Notes under the pieces: model-generated
Seen by the model: only the letters and a program-made list of their open reading frames with translations
Databases searched by the model: none
Told to the model about the DNA's origin: nothing
Assembly (NCBI GenBank): GCA_035645145.1
Contig: DASQNC010000025.1
Span: 310,001 to 374,000 of the forward strand
DNA: 64,000 nucleotides
Direction of reading: 5' to 3'
DNA from: Azospirillaceae bacterium
Lineage (GTDB): Bacteria; Pseudomonadota; Alphaproteobacteria; Azospirillales; Azospirillaceae
Made by a program: the position numbers and the translations under genes
Shown: in pieces, positions 35,172-43,573 of the stretch
Position numbering within the stretch: the first letter of the stretch is position 1
How the letters are laid out: the number at the start of each line of letters is the position of its first letter

Positions 35172-36095
35172 ATGTTCGGGCTGACATTCCTCGGAACGGC
35201 CGCCGCTGTGCCATCGTCGGAGCGCGGGCTGCCCGCGGTGCTGCTGGAACACGGTCCGCACAGGTTCCTGGTGGACTGCGGCGAGGGCACGCAGCGCCAG
35301 CTGCTGCAAAGCGGGCTCGGCTTCCGGCGTCTGGACAAGGTGTTCCTGACCCACGTCCATGCCGACCACATCCTCGGCCTTCCCGGCCTGATCGCCACGC
35401 TCGCACAATGGGAAGCGGCACCGCGGCTGGACATCCATGCCGGCCCCGCGACCCTGCGGACCGTGCGGGCCCTGGTGGACGGCCTTTGGCCGAATGGCGT
35501 CGCCGGCATCGACGTTCGGTTCGTGGCGGTGGAAACCGGGCGCGTGTGGGAGGGCGGGGATCTGCGGGTGGATGCCTTTCCCCTGCGCCACCGCGGGACC
35601 GAATGCTTCGGCTACCGGTTCGAGGAGATGCGCCCGGTCCACCGGCTGGACGGGGCGCGTCTTGATGCGCTCGGCGTTCCGTCCGGGCCGATGCGCAGCC
35701 GGCTCGCCGCCGGCGAGACCATCGTCCTCGCCGATGGCCGCCATGTCCGGCCGGGGGATGTGGCGGGCGCCCCGCGTCCCGGCCTGAAGGTGGCCGTGCT
35801 CGGCGACACGGTGTTTTTCCCGGACCTCGTCCGGGCGGTCGCCGGATGCGACCTCCTGGTCACGGAGGCGACGTTCACGGCGGAGGACGCCGGACGGGCC
35901 GCCGCCGCCGGGCACATGACCGCCACCGAAGCCGCCACGCTCGCCCTCGAAGCGGGGGTCCGGTCCCTGTGGCTGACCCATGTCTCGCACCGGACGACGG
36001 GCGAGGCGGTGGCGGCGGAGGCCCGGGCCGTGTTCGCGGACGCCCGCGTCGCATCGGATTTCGACCGTGTTCAGGTCTCGTCGGAGCAGAGGTGA
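35172..36095 (+). CDS. rnz: Ribonuclease Z
   Basis: A protein of 307 residues of the metallo-beta-lactamase fold. The motif HVHADH (61-66) supplies the zinc ligands, preceded by FLVDCGEGTQRQLL, the RNase Z-specific block. The later GDTVFFPDL and the C-terminal LTHVSHRTTGEAVAAEA are also conserved. It removes 3' trailers from tRNA precursors; because tRNA-Ser here encodes CCA, its role may be limited to CCA-less precursors. ATG at 35172 is preferred over a GTG nine bases upstream, since MFGLTFLGT is the family start. Confidence 0.9.
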   Translation: MFGLTFLGTAAAVPSSERGLPAVLLEHGPHRFLVDCGEGTQRQLLQSGLGFRRLDKVFLTHVHADHILGLPGLIATLAQWEAAPRLDIHAGPATLRTVRALVDGLWPNGVAGIDVRFVAVETGRVWEGGDLRVDAFPLRHRGTECFGYRFEEMRPVHRLDGARLDALGVPSGPMRSRLAAGETIVLADGRHVRPGDVAGAPRPGLKVAVLGDTVFFPDLVRAVAGCDLLVTEATFTAEDAGRAAAAGHMTATEAATLALEAGVRSLWLTHVSHRTTGEAVAAEARAVFADARVASDFDRVQVSSEQR

Positions 36096-36098
36096 CCC

Positions 36099-36785
36099 AT
36101 GGACATGACGGTGCGTCGGATCGAAGTCGGAACCGCGTCCGGTGCGGACCCCTGGCGGCCGGTCCGCTTCGACACCGACCGGGGCCCCATCGACGCGCAC
36201 TGGTATCCGGCGGAGACCGACCCCGCCGCCTCCGCATGCGGGGGCATCGTCTGGGTCGGCGGCGTGGGCGACGGCCTCGATACGCCGGCGCGGGGCCTTT
36301 ATCCGCGTCTGGCCGCGGATCTGGCCACCCGGGGCGTGCATTCGCTGCGGATCAGGTTCCGCACACCGACCCATCTCCCCGAGGCCGTGCGCGACACCGT
36401 CGCCGGCCTGCGTTTCCTGTCCGAACGCGCCGGGCCGGCGCTGGGGGTGGTGGGGCATTCGATGGGCGGGGCCGTCGCGATCCAAGCCGCCGCGGCGGAG
36501 CCGGGCGTCGTGGCGGCGGCCACCCTGGCGACCCAGGGCTACGGCGCGGGACAGGCGGACCGCCTGGGCCCCCGGTGCGCCCTGCTGCTGATCCACGGCA
36601 TGGAGGACGACATCCTCCCGCCGTCCTGCTCGCAATACGTCCACGGGCTTGCCCGCGACCCGAAGCGCCTGGTCCTTCTGCCGGGTGCCGGGCACGCGCT
36701 GGACGAGGCGGCCGAGGTGGTGGAACGCGAAATCCTGGACTTCCTGCTCGCACGCCTGGACGGCACCGGCCCGCGGGTGGAATGA
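36099..36785 (+). CDS. Alpha/beta hydrolase of unknown substrate
   Basis: A protein of 228 residues. The nucleophile elbow GHSMGG (about 119-124) and the C-terminal His in LLPGAGHALDEAAE are visible; the acid is probably the Asp in HGMEDDILPP. The dienelactone-hydrolase-like layout has no cap domain. The start lies three bases after the rnz stop, so the two are likely co-transcribed. The substrate cannot be deduced. Confidence 0.8.
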   Translation: MDMTVRRIEVGTASGADPWRPVRFDTDRGPIDAHWYPAETDPAASACGGIVWVGGVGDGLDTPARGLYPRLAADLATRGVHSLRIRFRTPTHLPEAVRDTVAGLRFLSERAGPALGVVGHSMGGAVAIQAAAAEPGVVAAATLATQGYGAGQADRLGPRCALLLIHGMEDDILPPSCSQYVHGLARDPKRLVLLPGAGHALDEAAEVVEREILDFLLARLDGTGPRVE

Positions 36786-36869
36786 GCAGGTCGGACCGCG
36801 CCGCGGCCGTCCGAAGGGGAACCGCGGCGGGGACGTGGAACGGGCAACCACCCCTTTCAGACTCGCGGC

Positions 36870-36901
36870 TTGACACGCGGACACTTCGCCGCAAGAAGTG
36901 T
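36870..36901 (+). promoter_or_regulatory. -35 element and 7-7-7 dyad upstream of the peptide ABC operon
   Basis: A perfect TTGACA (36870-36875) is followed by the dyad ACACTTC (36881-36887), seven bases, GAAGTGT (36895-36901). The dyad would overlap the spacer and -10 of a promoter whose -10 is not clear. It lies about 135 bases before the binding-protein gene and could be an operator for repression. Not verified. Confidence 0.4.
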
Positions 36902-37036
36902 TCCAATTGCGGCTACCTCGAACCAAACAACCGGCCGTCAAAGCCAATCCCCGCCGCAGGGAGCGGCGGCGACGGTGGCGTCCATCCGGACGACCCCGCG
37001 CAAAAATCGGCCAAGCCGTCAGGGAGCACGTACGGA

Positions 37037-38629
37037 ATGAGAATCCTTTCCACGGCGCTGATGGTCGGCGGCATGGCGTTCGGCGCCATCTCCCCGGCAC
37101 TGGCCCAGACCCCGAAGACCACGCTCGTCCTCGCGGACAAGATCGACGACATCGTCTCGATCGACCCGCACGAATCGTTCGAGTTCTCGGGCAGCAACAT
37201 CATCCACAACGTCTACGACCAGCTGTTCGCGCTCGACCCGATGAACCCGGGTCAGGGCTTCAAGCCCGGCCTGGTCGAGCGGTACACGCTGTCCGACGAC
37301 GGCCTGGTCTACACGTTCAAGCTGCGGGAAGGCGTCAAGTTCCATTCGGGGAACGACCTGACCGCCGCCGACGCGGTCTATTCGCTGCAGCGCGCGATCC
37401 GCATCAACAAGACGCCCGCCTTCATCCTGAAGAACTTCGGCCTGAAGCCCGAGAACGTCGCGGAGGTCATCAAGCAGACCGGCCCGCACGAGTTCACGCT
37501 GAAGGTCGACAAGCCCTATGCCCCCAGCTTCGTGCTGAACTGCCTGACCGCCATGATCGCGTCGGTGGTGGACAGCAAGCTTGTCCAGCAGAACGCCGGC
37601 AACGACGAGGGCAACACCTGGCTGAAGCAGAATTCGGCCGGTTCCGGCGCCTTCCGCCTGGTCCGTTTCCAGCCGTCGGAAAGCTACACGCTGGAGCGCA
37701 ACCCGAACTGGTGGCGGCACAAGACCCAGATCCAGCGCGTCGTGATGCGCCACATCCCCGAGCCGAGCGCCCAGCGCCTGCAGCTCGAGCGCGGCGACAT
37801 CGACGTGGCCAACGTGCTGCAGCCGCAGGACATTGAGGCGCTGCGCCAGAACAAGAACATCAAGGTCGTGGACACCCTGAAGGGGTACATCGGCTATGTG
37901 GTGCTGAACCAGAAGCACCCGATCCTGTCCAAGCCCAAGGTGGTCGAGGCGGTCAAGTACCTGATCGACTACGAGGGCATGCACAACAGCTTCCTGCGGG
38001 GTCAGTACGTCGTCCATCAGACGTTCCTGCCGCGCACCTTCCTGGGCGAGTTGAACGCCACCCCGTACAAGCTCGACGTCGCGAAGGCCAAGCAACTGCT
38101 GGCCGAAGCCGGCCATCCCAACGGCTTCGAAGTGACCCTGGACGTCGGCAACGTCTTCCCGTTCCTCGACGTCGCCCAGTCGATCCAGTCGACCTTCGGC
38201 CAGGCCGGGATCAAAGTGAACATCGTCCCGGCGGAACGCCGCCAGGTCCTGACCAAGTACCGCGCCCGCAACCACGAGATGCTGATCCAGCAGTGGGGTC
38301 CGGACTACTCGGATCCGCACACCAACGCGGACACGTTCACCTCCAACCCGGACAACTCGGACGCGGGTAACAACGTCGGCAAGCTGGCGTGGCGCACGGC
38401 CTGGGACATCCCCGACCTGACCAAGCTGACCGAGGCCGCCGTGCTGGAGCGCGACACCAACAAGCGCGTGCAGATGTACCATCAGCTCCAGCAGGAGGTT
38501 CTGCAGCGCGGCCCGTTCGCGATCATCAACCAGCAGATCGCGCAGTCGGGCGTGCGCAACAATGTGGACGGCTTCATCTATGGCGCGCCGGTCATGCCGG
38601 CCGTCTACTGGCTGACGACGAAGCAGTAA
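37037..38629 (+). CDS. Oligopeptide-type ABC transporter periplasmic binding protein (family 5)
   Basis: A protein of 530 residues. The Sec signal peptide ends SPALA-QT (cleavage after residue 23), with no lipobox. The family-5 binding-protein signature appears in GLVERYTLSDDGLVYTFKLR, followed by FHSGNDLTAADAVYSLQRAI. It captures peptides or other solutes in the periplasm and passes them to the permeases encoded downstream. The exact ligand (di/oligopeptide, nickel, glutathione) cannot be seen. It is the first gene of a five-gene operon and is followed by an internal terminator. Confidence 0.9.
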   Translation: MRILSTALMVGGMAFGAISPALAQTPKTTLVLADKIDDIVSIDPHESFEFSGSNIIHNVYDQLFALDPMNPGQGFKPGLVERYTLSDDGLVYTFKLREGVKFHSGNDLTAADAVYSLQRAIRINKTPAFILKNFGLKPENVAEVIKQTGPHEFTLKVDKPYAPSFVLNCLTAMIASVVDSKLVQQNAGNDEGNTWLKQNSAGSGAFRLVRFQPSESYTLERNPNWWRHKTQIQRVVMRHIPEPSAQRLQLERGDIDVANVLQPQDIEALRQNKNIKVVDTLKGYIGYVVLNQKHPILSKPKVVEAVKYLIDYEGMHNSFLRGQYVVHQTFLPRTFLGELNATPYKLDVAKAKQLLAEAGHPNGFEVTLDVGNVFPFLDVAQSIQSTFGQAGIKVNIVPAERRQVLTKYRARNHEMLIQQWGPDYSDPHTNADTFTSNPDNSDAGNNVGKLAWRTAWDIPDLTKLTEAAVLERDTNKRVQMYHQLQQEVLQRGPFAIINQQIAQSGVRNNVDGFIYGAPVMPAVYWLTTKQ

Positions 38630-38650
38630 CAAGCAGACCCGGGTACCGTG

Positions 38651-38684
38651 CGGGAGGGGCGTTCATCGCCCCTCCCGTTTTCTT
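38651..38684 (+). terminator. Intrinsic terminator between binding-protein and permease genes
   Basis: Perfect 11-base arms (CGGGAGGGGCG and complement) with a five-base loop are followed by TTTTCTT. Placed after the binding-protein gene, it would reduce read-through into the permease and ATPase genes. That is a common way to make binding protein in excess. Confidence 0.85.
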
Positions 38685-38913
38685 GTATACTCCGGGGCGG
38701 AACCGTCGTAACGGAACCCACAACCGGCCGCTTCGGGCGGTCCCATCACGTTCGGCGGCAGGCTCTGAAGTCAGTGCTGTACACCATTCTCAACCAGGAA
38801 CCGGGGCGAACCGCCGGGCGGGGCAGGATGGCGGACTTCACGCCATGCGGCGTGATCCCGGTGGCCTTGCATTGGATCGCCTTGCCACAAGTTGCAACAA
38901 GGGTGCCTTTGAC

Positions 38914-39984
38914 GTGACTGGCCTCAGTTCGTCCATCAGCCGGGGAACCAACGCACTTCGCGGAACGCGCTGGGGCCGTGGTGTCCATCGGACGGCCGAA
39001 ATCCTCTTCCAGGTGTCCTTGACATTCCTGGGGCTGCTGGCCGTTACCTTCTTCATCGGCCGCGTGATTCCGATCGACCCGGTGATCGCGGTCGTGGGCG
39101 ACCGCGCGCCGCCGGACGTCTACGAAGCCGCGCGCAAGGCGCTGGGTCTCGACCGGCCGCTGTGGGAACAGTTCCTGATGTATGTCGGGAACGTCCTCAC
39201 CGGCGATTTCGGAACCTCGATCCTGACCAACCGGCCGGTGATCGAGGATATCGGCCGCTTCTTCCCGGCAACCCTTGAGCTGGCGACCATCGCCACGATC
39301 ATCGGCGTGGTCCTGGGCGTGCCGGCCGGCATCGCCGCCGCCGTCTACCGCAACCGCTGGCCCGACCAGATCGTCCGCGTCCTCGGCCTTGTGGGCTACT
39401 CGGTCCCGGTGTTCTGGTTCGGCCTGATGGGCCTGCTGCTGTTCTACGGCATCCTGGGCTGGGTCGCGGGGCCGGGCCGGCAGGGCGTGTTCTACGAGGA
39501 CCTCTTCGAGCCCATCACCGGCGTGATCCTCATCGACGCCATCCTGATGGGCGAGTGGGATGCGTTCTGGGATGCGGTCGGCCACGTCATCCTTCCGGCC
39601 TCGATCCTCGGGTACTATTCGCTGGCCTACATCAGCCGAATGACCCGCAGCTTCATGCTGGAGCAGATGTCCCAGGAATACATCGTGACGGCCCGGGTGA
39701 AGGGCATGTCCGAGGCCCGGGTCATCTGGGTGCACGCCCTGAAGAACATATCGGTCCAGCTCATCACCGTGATCGCGCTCAGCTACGCGAGCCTTCTGGA
39801 AGGTTCGGTCCTGACCGAGACCGTGTTCGCGTGGCCGGGCATCGGCCGCTATCTCACCAACGCGCTGCTCTCCGCCGACATGAATGCCGTCCTGGGTTCG
39901 ACGGTGGTTGCGGGCGCCATCTTCGTCGGCATCAACATGCTTTCAGACGTGCTCTACCGCCTGCTGGATCCGAGGGCGAAATGA
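38914..39984 (+). CDS. Oligopeptide-type ABC transporter permease, DppB-like
   Basis: A protein of 356 residues with six transmembrane helices. The N-terminal block LTFLGLLAVTFFIGRVIPID and the segment ALGLDRPLWEQFLMYVGNVL are typical of DppB/OppB. The EAA coupling loop is VKGMSEARVIWVHALKN. The start is a GTG at 38914 with a weak ribosome site; no better start lies between it and the first helix. It pairs with the next permease, to which it is joined by an ATGA overlap. Confidence 0.88.
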   Translation: MTGLSSSISRGTNALRGTRWGRGVHRTAEILFQVSLTFLGLLAVTFFIGRVIPIDPVIAVVGDRAPPDVYEAARKALGLDRPLWEQFLMYVGNVLTGDFGTSILTNRPVIEDIGRFFPATLELATIATIIGVVLGVPAGIAAAVYRNRWPDQIVRVLGLVGYSVPVFWFGLMGLLLFYGILGWVAGPGRQGVFYEDLFEPITGVILIDAILMGEWDAFWDAVGHVILPASILGYYSLAYISRMTRSFMLEQMSQEYIVTARVKGMSEARVIWVHALKNISVQLITVIALSYASLLEGSVLTETVFAWPGIGRYLTNALLSADMNAVLGSTVVAGAIFVGINMLSDVLYRLLDPRAK

Positions 39985-40910
39985 CGGCGATCAGTCAAAA
40001 AGGCGGCAGCCCGCACGGCTGGCGGGCCCGGCTGCTGTCCGACACCCCACGTTCGCGCGGCGAGGCCAAGCTCAGCCAGATCTACCGGGGCTGGCTGCAG
40101 TTCCAGCGCAACCGCTTGGCGCTGCTCGGCCTTGCCATCGTGCTGCTGCTGGTCCTGGCCGCGGTGTTCGCGCCCCAGATCGCGACCCACGACCCCTATG
40201 CCCAGAACCTGGAGCGCCGGTTGCTGACCCCCGGCGAATTCGGGCACTGGCTCGGCACCGACGAGTTCGGACGCGACGTGTTCTCGCGCCTGGTCTACGG
40301 CGCCCGGATCACGCTCTACATCGTCATCCTGGTGGCGGCCACGGCCGCCCCGCTCGGATTGCTGGTCGGCACGGCGGCCGGCTATCTCGGCGGCTGGGTC
40401 GACACGGTGCTGATGCGCATCACCGACGTGTTCCTGGCCTTCCCCCGGCTGATCCTGGCGCTCGCCTTCGTCGCGGCCCTGGGTCCGGGGATCGAGAACG
40501 CGGTCATCGCCATCTCCATCACCTCGTGGCCGCCCTATGCCCGCATCGCGCGGGCCGAGACGCTGACCGTCCGCAACAGCGATTACATTGCGGCGGCGTG
40601 GCTTCAAGGCGCCGGCAAGACGCGGATCCTGTTCGGCCACGTCATGCCCATGTGCGTGTCCAGCGTGATCGTCCGCGTCACCCTGGACATGGCCGGCATC
40701 ATCCTGACCGCCGCCGGCCTCGGGTTCCTCGGTCTGGGCGCACAGCCGCCGTCCGCGGAATGGGGTGCCATGATTTCCAGCGGCCGACGGTTCCTCCTGG
40801 ACCAGTGGTGGGTCGCCACCATCCCCGGTGTGGCGATCTTCCTCGTCAGCCTCAGCTTCAACCTTCTGGGAGACGGGATGCGAGACGTCCTGGACCCGCG
40901 CAGCCAATGA
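39981..40910 (+). CDS. Oligopeptide-type ABC transporter permease, DppC-like
   Basis: A protein of 309 residues with six transmembrane helices. The N-terminal OppC_N segment (FQRNRLALLGLAIVLLLVLA) and the motif HWLGTDEFGRDVFSRLVYGA are diagnostic of DppC/OppC. The EAA-type loop lies in AAWLQGAGKTRILFGHVMP. The ATG overlaps the previous stop (ATGA), and its own stop overlaps the next start the same way. Confidence 0.9.
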   Translation: MTAISQKGGSPHGWRARLLSDTPRSRGEAKLSQIYRGWLQFQRNRLALLGLAIVLLLVLAAVFAPQIATHDPYAQNLERRLLTPGEFGHWLGTDEFGRDVFSRLVYGARITLYIVILVAATAAPLGLLVGTAAGYLGGWVDTVLMRITDVFLAFPRLILALAFVAALGPGIENAVIAISITSWPPYARIARAETLTVRNSDYIAAAWLQGAGKTRILFGHVMPMCVSSVIVRVTLDMAGIILTAAGLGFLGLGAQPPSAEWGAMISSGRRFLLDQWWVATIPGVAIFLVSLSFNLLGDGMRDVLDPRSQ

Positions 40911-41752
40911 CCAACGCCTCCCCCCTCCTCCGCGTCGAGGATCTGAACATCTCCTTCGACACCCCCACGGGACAGGTGCGCGCGGTCCGCGGCGTATCCT
41001 TCGCCCTCGGCCGGGAAAAGCTCGGCATCGTGGGGGAGTCCGGCTCCGGCAAGTCGATCACCGGCCGCTCCCTTCTGAAGCTCCTGCCGCCCTACGCGAA
41101 GGTGCAGGCGAAGCGGATGGAGTTCGACGGCATCGACCTGCTGAACGCCACCGGCAAACAGCTCCGCGGCATCCGCGGCCGACGCATCTCGCTGGTCCTG
41201 CAGGACCCGAAATTTTCGCTGAACCCGGTTATGACGATCGGCGAACAGGTGTCCGAAGCCTACCGGATGCACAGCAGGTCCGGCCGCGCGGAAGCCAAGC
41301 GCAAGGCCATCGAGATGCTGAACGCCGTCCGCATCCGCGACCCCGAACGCGTGTACAACCTGTACCCGCACGAGGTTTCGGGCGGCATGGGCCAGCGTAT
41401 CATGATCGCCATGATGCTGATCCCGAACCCGGACCTCCTGATCGCCGACGAGCCCACCTCGGCCCTGGACGTCACGGTCCAGATGCAGGTGCTGGCCATC
41501 CTCGACGACCTGGTCACCCAGCGCGGCATGGGGCTGGTGTTCATCAGCCACGACCTGAACCTGGTCGCCAGCTTCTGCGACCGGATCATCGTCATGTATG
41601 CCGGCCGGATCGTGGAGACCTGCCGCGCGTCCGAACTCCACCAGGCGAAGCACCCCTACACGCGCGGCCTGCTGGAAAGCCTGCCGCGCATCGACGACAC
41701 ACGGATCGAGTTGCCGACCCTGCAGCGCGATCCGGCGTGGTTGGAGGCCTGA
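40907..41752 (+). CDS. Oligopeptide-type ABC transporter ATPase, DppD-like
   Basis: A protein of 281 residues. Walker A is GESGSGKS, the signature is VSGGMGQRIMIAMML, Walker B is LLIADEPTSALD and the switch His is in VFISHDLNLV. The C-terminal peptide-transporter extension (HPYTRGLLESLPRID) is present but short, so the usual Cys-rich tail of DppD is missing. It forms the ATPase heterodimer with the next gene product. Confidence 0.9.
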   Translation: MTNASPLLRVEDLNISFDTPTGQVRAVRGVSFALGREKLGIVGESGSGKSITGRSLLKLLPPYAKVQAKRMEFDGIDLLNATGKQLRGIRGRRISLVLQDPKFSLNPVMTIGEQVSEAYRMHSRSGRAEAKRKAIEMLNAVRIRDPERVYNLYPHEVSGGMGQRIMIAMMLIPNPDLLIADEPTSALDVTVQMQVLAILDDLVTQRGMGLVFISHDLNLVASFCDRIIVMYAGRIVETCRASELHQAKHPYTRGLLESLPRIDDTRIELPTLQRDPAWLEA

Positions 41753-41756
41753 GACG

Positions 41757-42545
41757 ATGGCGGAACCGATGATCGAGGCCCGCAACCTCGAGGTGACGTT
41801 CGGGCATGGCCCGTCCGCCGTCCGGGCGGTGCGCGGTGTTTCGTTCCACGTGGCCGATGGCGAGAGCTTCGGCCTGGTGGGCGAGTCGGGCTCGGGGAAA
41901 TCGACCGTGCTGCGGGCCCTGGCGGGGCTCAACCAGCAATGGTCCGGCACCTTGACAATGGCGGGCGCGCCCGTCGGCCAGCGGCGGGACAAGGTTTTTT
42001 TCCGCCAAGTCCAGATGGTGTTCCAGGATCCCTATGGTTCGCTGCATCCGCGGCACACCATCGACCGAACCCTGTCCGAGCCGCTGCGTATCCATGGCGT
42101 CAGCAACGCCGAGGAGCGAATCGAACAAGCGTTGCGGGACGTCGGGCTCGGCCCGCAGTTCCGCTTCCGCTACCCCCACCAGCTGTCCGGCGGGCAGCGC
42201 CAACGCGTGGCCATTGCCCGTGCGCTGATCCTGGAACCGCGCATTCTGCTGCTGGACGAACCGACCTCCGCGCTGGACGTTTCGGTGCAGGCCGAAATCC
42301 TCAACCTGCTGCGGCGGATCCGGGAGCAGCGCAAGCTCACCTACATCCTGGTCAGCCACAACCTGGCCGTTATCGCCTACATGTGCGACCGGCTGGCGGT
42401 AATGAACCGGGGCCAGGTGGTGGAGGAAATGACGGTGGAGGAGTTGCGCCGGCACGCGCCGAAGGAGGCGTACACGCGCCAGCTTCTGGCCGCCAGCGAA
42501 GGCTACGACCGCGCCAGCGTCGATAGGATGGTGACCTTCGATTGA
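41757..42545 (+). CDS. Oligopeptide-type ABC transporter ATPase, DppF-like
   Basis: A protein of 262 residues. It has Walker A (GESGSGKST), Q-loop (MVFQDPYGSLHPRHTI), signature (LSGGQRQRVAIARAL), Walker B (ILLLDEPTSALD) and switch His (LVSHNLAVIAYMCD). QMVFQDPYGSLHPR is characteristic of the DppF/OppF class. Last gene of the operon. The start lies four bases after the previous stop. Confidence 0.9.
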   Translation: MAEPMIEARNLEVTFGHGPSAVRAVRGVSFHVADGESFGLVGESGSGKSTVLRALAGLNQQWSGTLTMAGAPVGQRRDKVFFRQVQMVFQDPYGSLHPRHTIDRTLSEPLRIHGVSNAEERIEQALRDVGLGPQFRFRYPHQLSGGQRQRVAIARALILEPRILLLDEPTSALDVSVQAEILNLLRRIREQRKLTYILVSHNLAVIAYMCDRLAVMNRGQVVEEMTVEELRRHAPKEAYTRQLLAASEGYDRASVDRMVTFD

Positions 42546-42571
42546 CCGCCCGGGCGGCTGGCCAAGCCCTG

Positions 42572-42596
42572 CGCCGGCGGCCGATGGCCGCCGGCG
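42572..42596. terminator. Bidirectional hairpin between the ABC operon and the GntR gene
   Basis: Perfect 11-base arms (CGCCGGCGGCC and complement) with a three-base loop lie in the 57-base gap between two convergent genes. There is no T-run, so it is a candidate for structure-dependent termination in both directions. Confidence 0.6.
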
Positions 42597-42602
42597 GACT
42601 GG

Positions 42603-43454
42603 TCAGGCCCGCCCTGGCACCCCGCCTTTGCGGGCGGCGCCGTTCCCGCCCTTGCGGGCGACGCCGTTCCCGCCCGCTCTCGCGGCCTTCGGTGCGCTTT
42701 CCGACGTGGCCGGGGGCGCATCGACCAGGAGATCCGGCGCATCCAGAAATGCGCGGCGGGCCGCGAGGACGTGGGCACGCATCACGGCATCCGCCCATGC
42801 GGGATCCTGCGCGGCAATGGCCGCGATCAGCTCCGCATGGTGGATGAACATCCGCTGCAGGGTTTCCCGGCTGAAACGGTTGAACGCCGGCCGCAACAGC
42901 GGCGGGCTGGTGACCTGCAACGTGAGTGCGCTGAACACTTCGTTCCGGCAGCCCGCGACAATGGCTTCGTGGAACTCCCGGTTGAGTTTGGCGAGCACGG
43001 ACCGGTCCGGATCGGCGGGATTCACCAGCATGCGGGTCATGTCCGCATCGAGCCCGCGCAGCCGATCCAGGTCCACCTGGGCCTCCGGCGATGCCGCTTG
43101 GCGCGCGGACAGGGCTTCGAGCTCCTGGCGCATTTCGAAATAGTCGAGCAGGCGTTGCCGGGTCCAGGTGGTGACGAACGCCCCCTGGTTCGGCTTGAAG
43201 ATCACCACCCCCTCGGTCGCAAGCCGGTGGATGGCCTCACGCACCGGGGTTCGGCTCACGCCGATGGCCTCGGCCAATGCCTCTTCCTTCAAGTGCGTTC
43301 CTTGAGCCAGCTCACCGGTCGCGATGTATTCGCGAATGACCCAGTACGCTCTGTCGGCCGCCTTCGCCAAGGAACTCTCCCCGCCCCAGAAGTCCAAAGG
43401 TAAACGGGGCGTATCATCCTCCAATAAGGGCGGATCCGCAATGAAAGCGGGCAC
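42603..43454 (-). CDS. GntR-family regulator, FadR subfamily (FCD domain)
   Basis: A protein of 283 residues. The N-terminal winged helix contains GTHLKEEALAEAIGVSRTPV and the wing GVVIFKPNQGAFVTTWTRQR. The all-helical FCD ligand domain has the metal-type His residues in LNREFHEAIV, IHHAELIAAI and MRAHV. The C-terminal tail has tandem GGNG-ARK repeats encoded by a roughly 21-base DNA repeat, and is probably disordered. Start is GTG at 43454. Being convergent with the peptide ABC operon, it is a candidate regulator of it, but its own operator was not identified. Confidence 0.85.
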   Translation of the reverse strand: MPAFIADPPLLEDDTPRLPLDFWGGESSLAKAADRAYWVIREYIATGELAQGTHLKEEALAEAIGVSRTPVREAIHRLATEGVVIFKPNQGAFVTTWTRQRLLDYFEMRQELEALSARQAASPEAQVDLDRLRGLDADMTRMLVNPADPDRSVLAKLNREFHEAIVAGCRNEVFSALTLQVTSPPLLRPAFNRFSRETLQRMFIHHAELIAAIAAQDPAWADAVMRAHVLAARRAFLDAPDLLVDAPPATSESAPKAARAGGNGVARKGGNGAARKGGVPGRA

Positions 43455-43573
43455 ACGATGACGGTCCGCTAAACCGGCATGGCCTCGGCGTGACCTGCGG
43501 AACCCCTGGGAGCGGGAGCCGTGTGCTCACGGTGGTCCACCGGGAGGCGCCCCGGGACCCGGTTCCCCGCCGG

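Noticed and set aside
42630-42680. GC-rich repeats at the end of the GntR gene as a short CRISPR-like or iteron array
   Set aside because: The repeats are in frame, encode a GGNG-ARK protein repeat and have no spacers.
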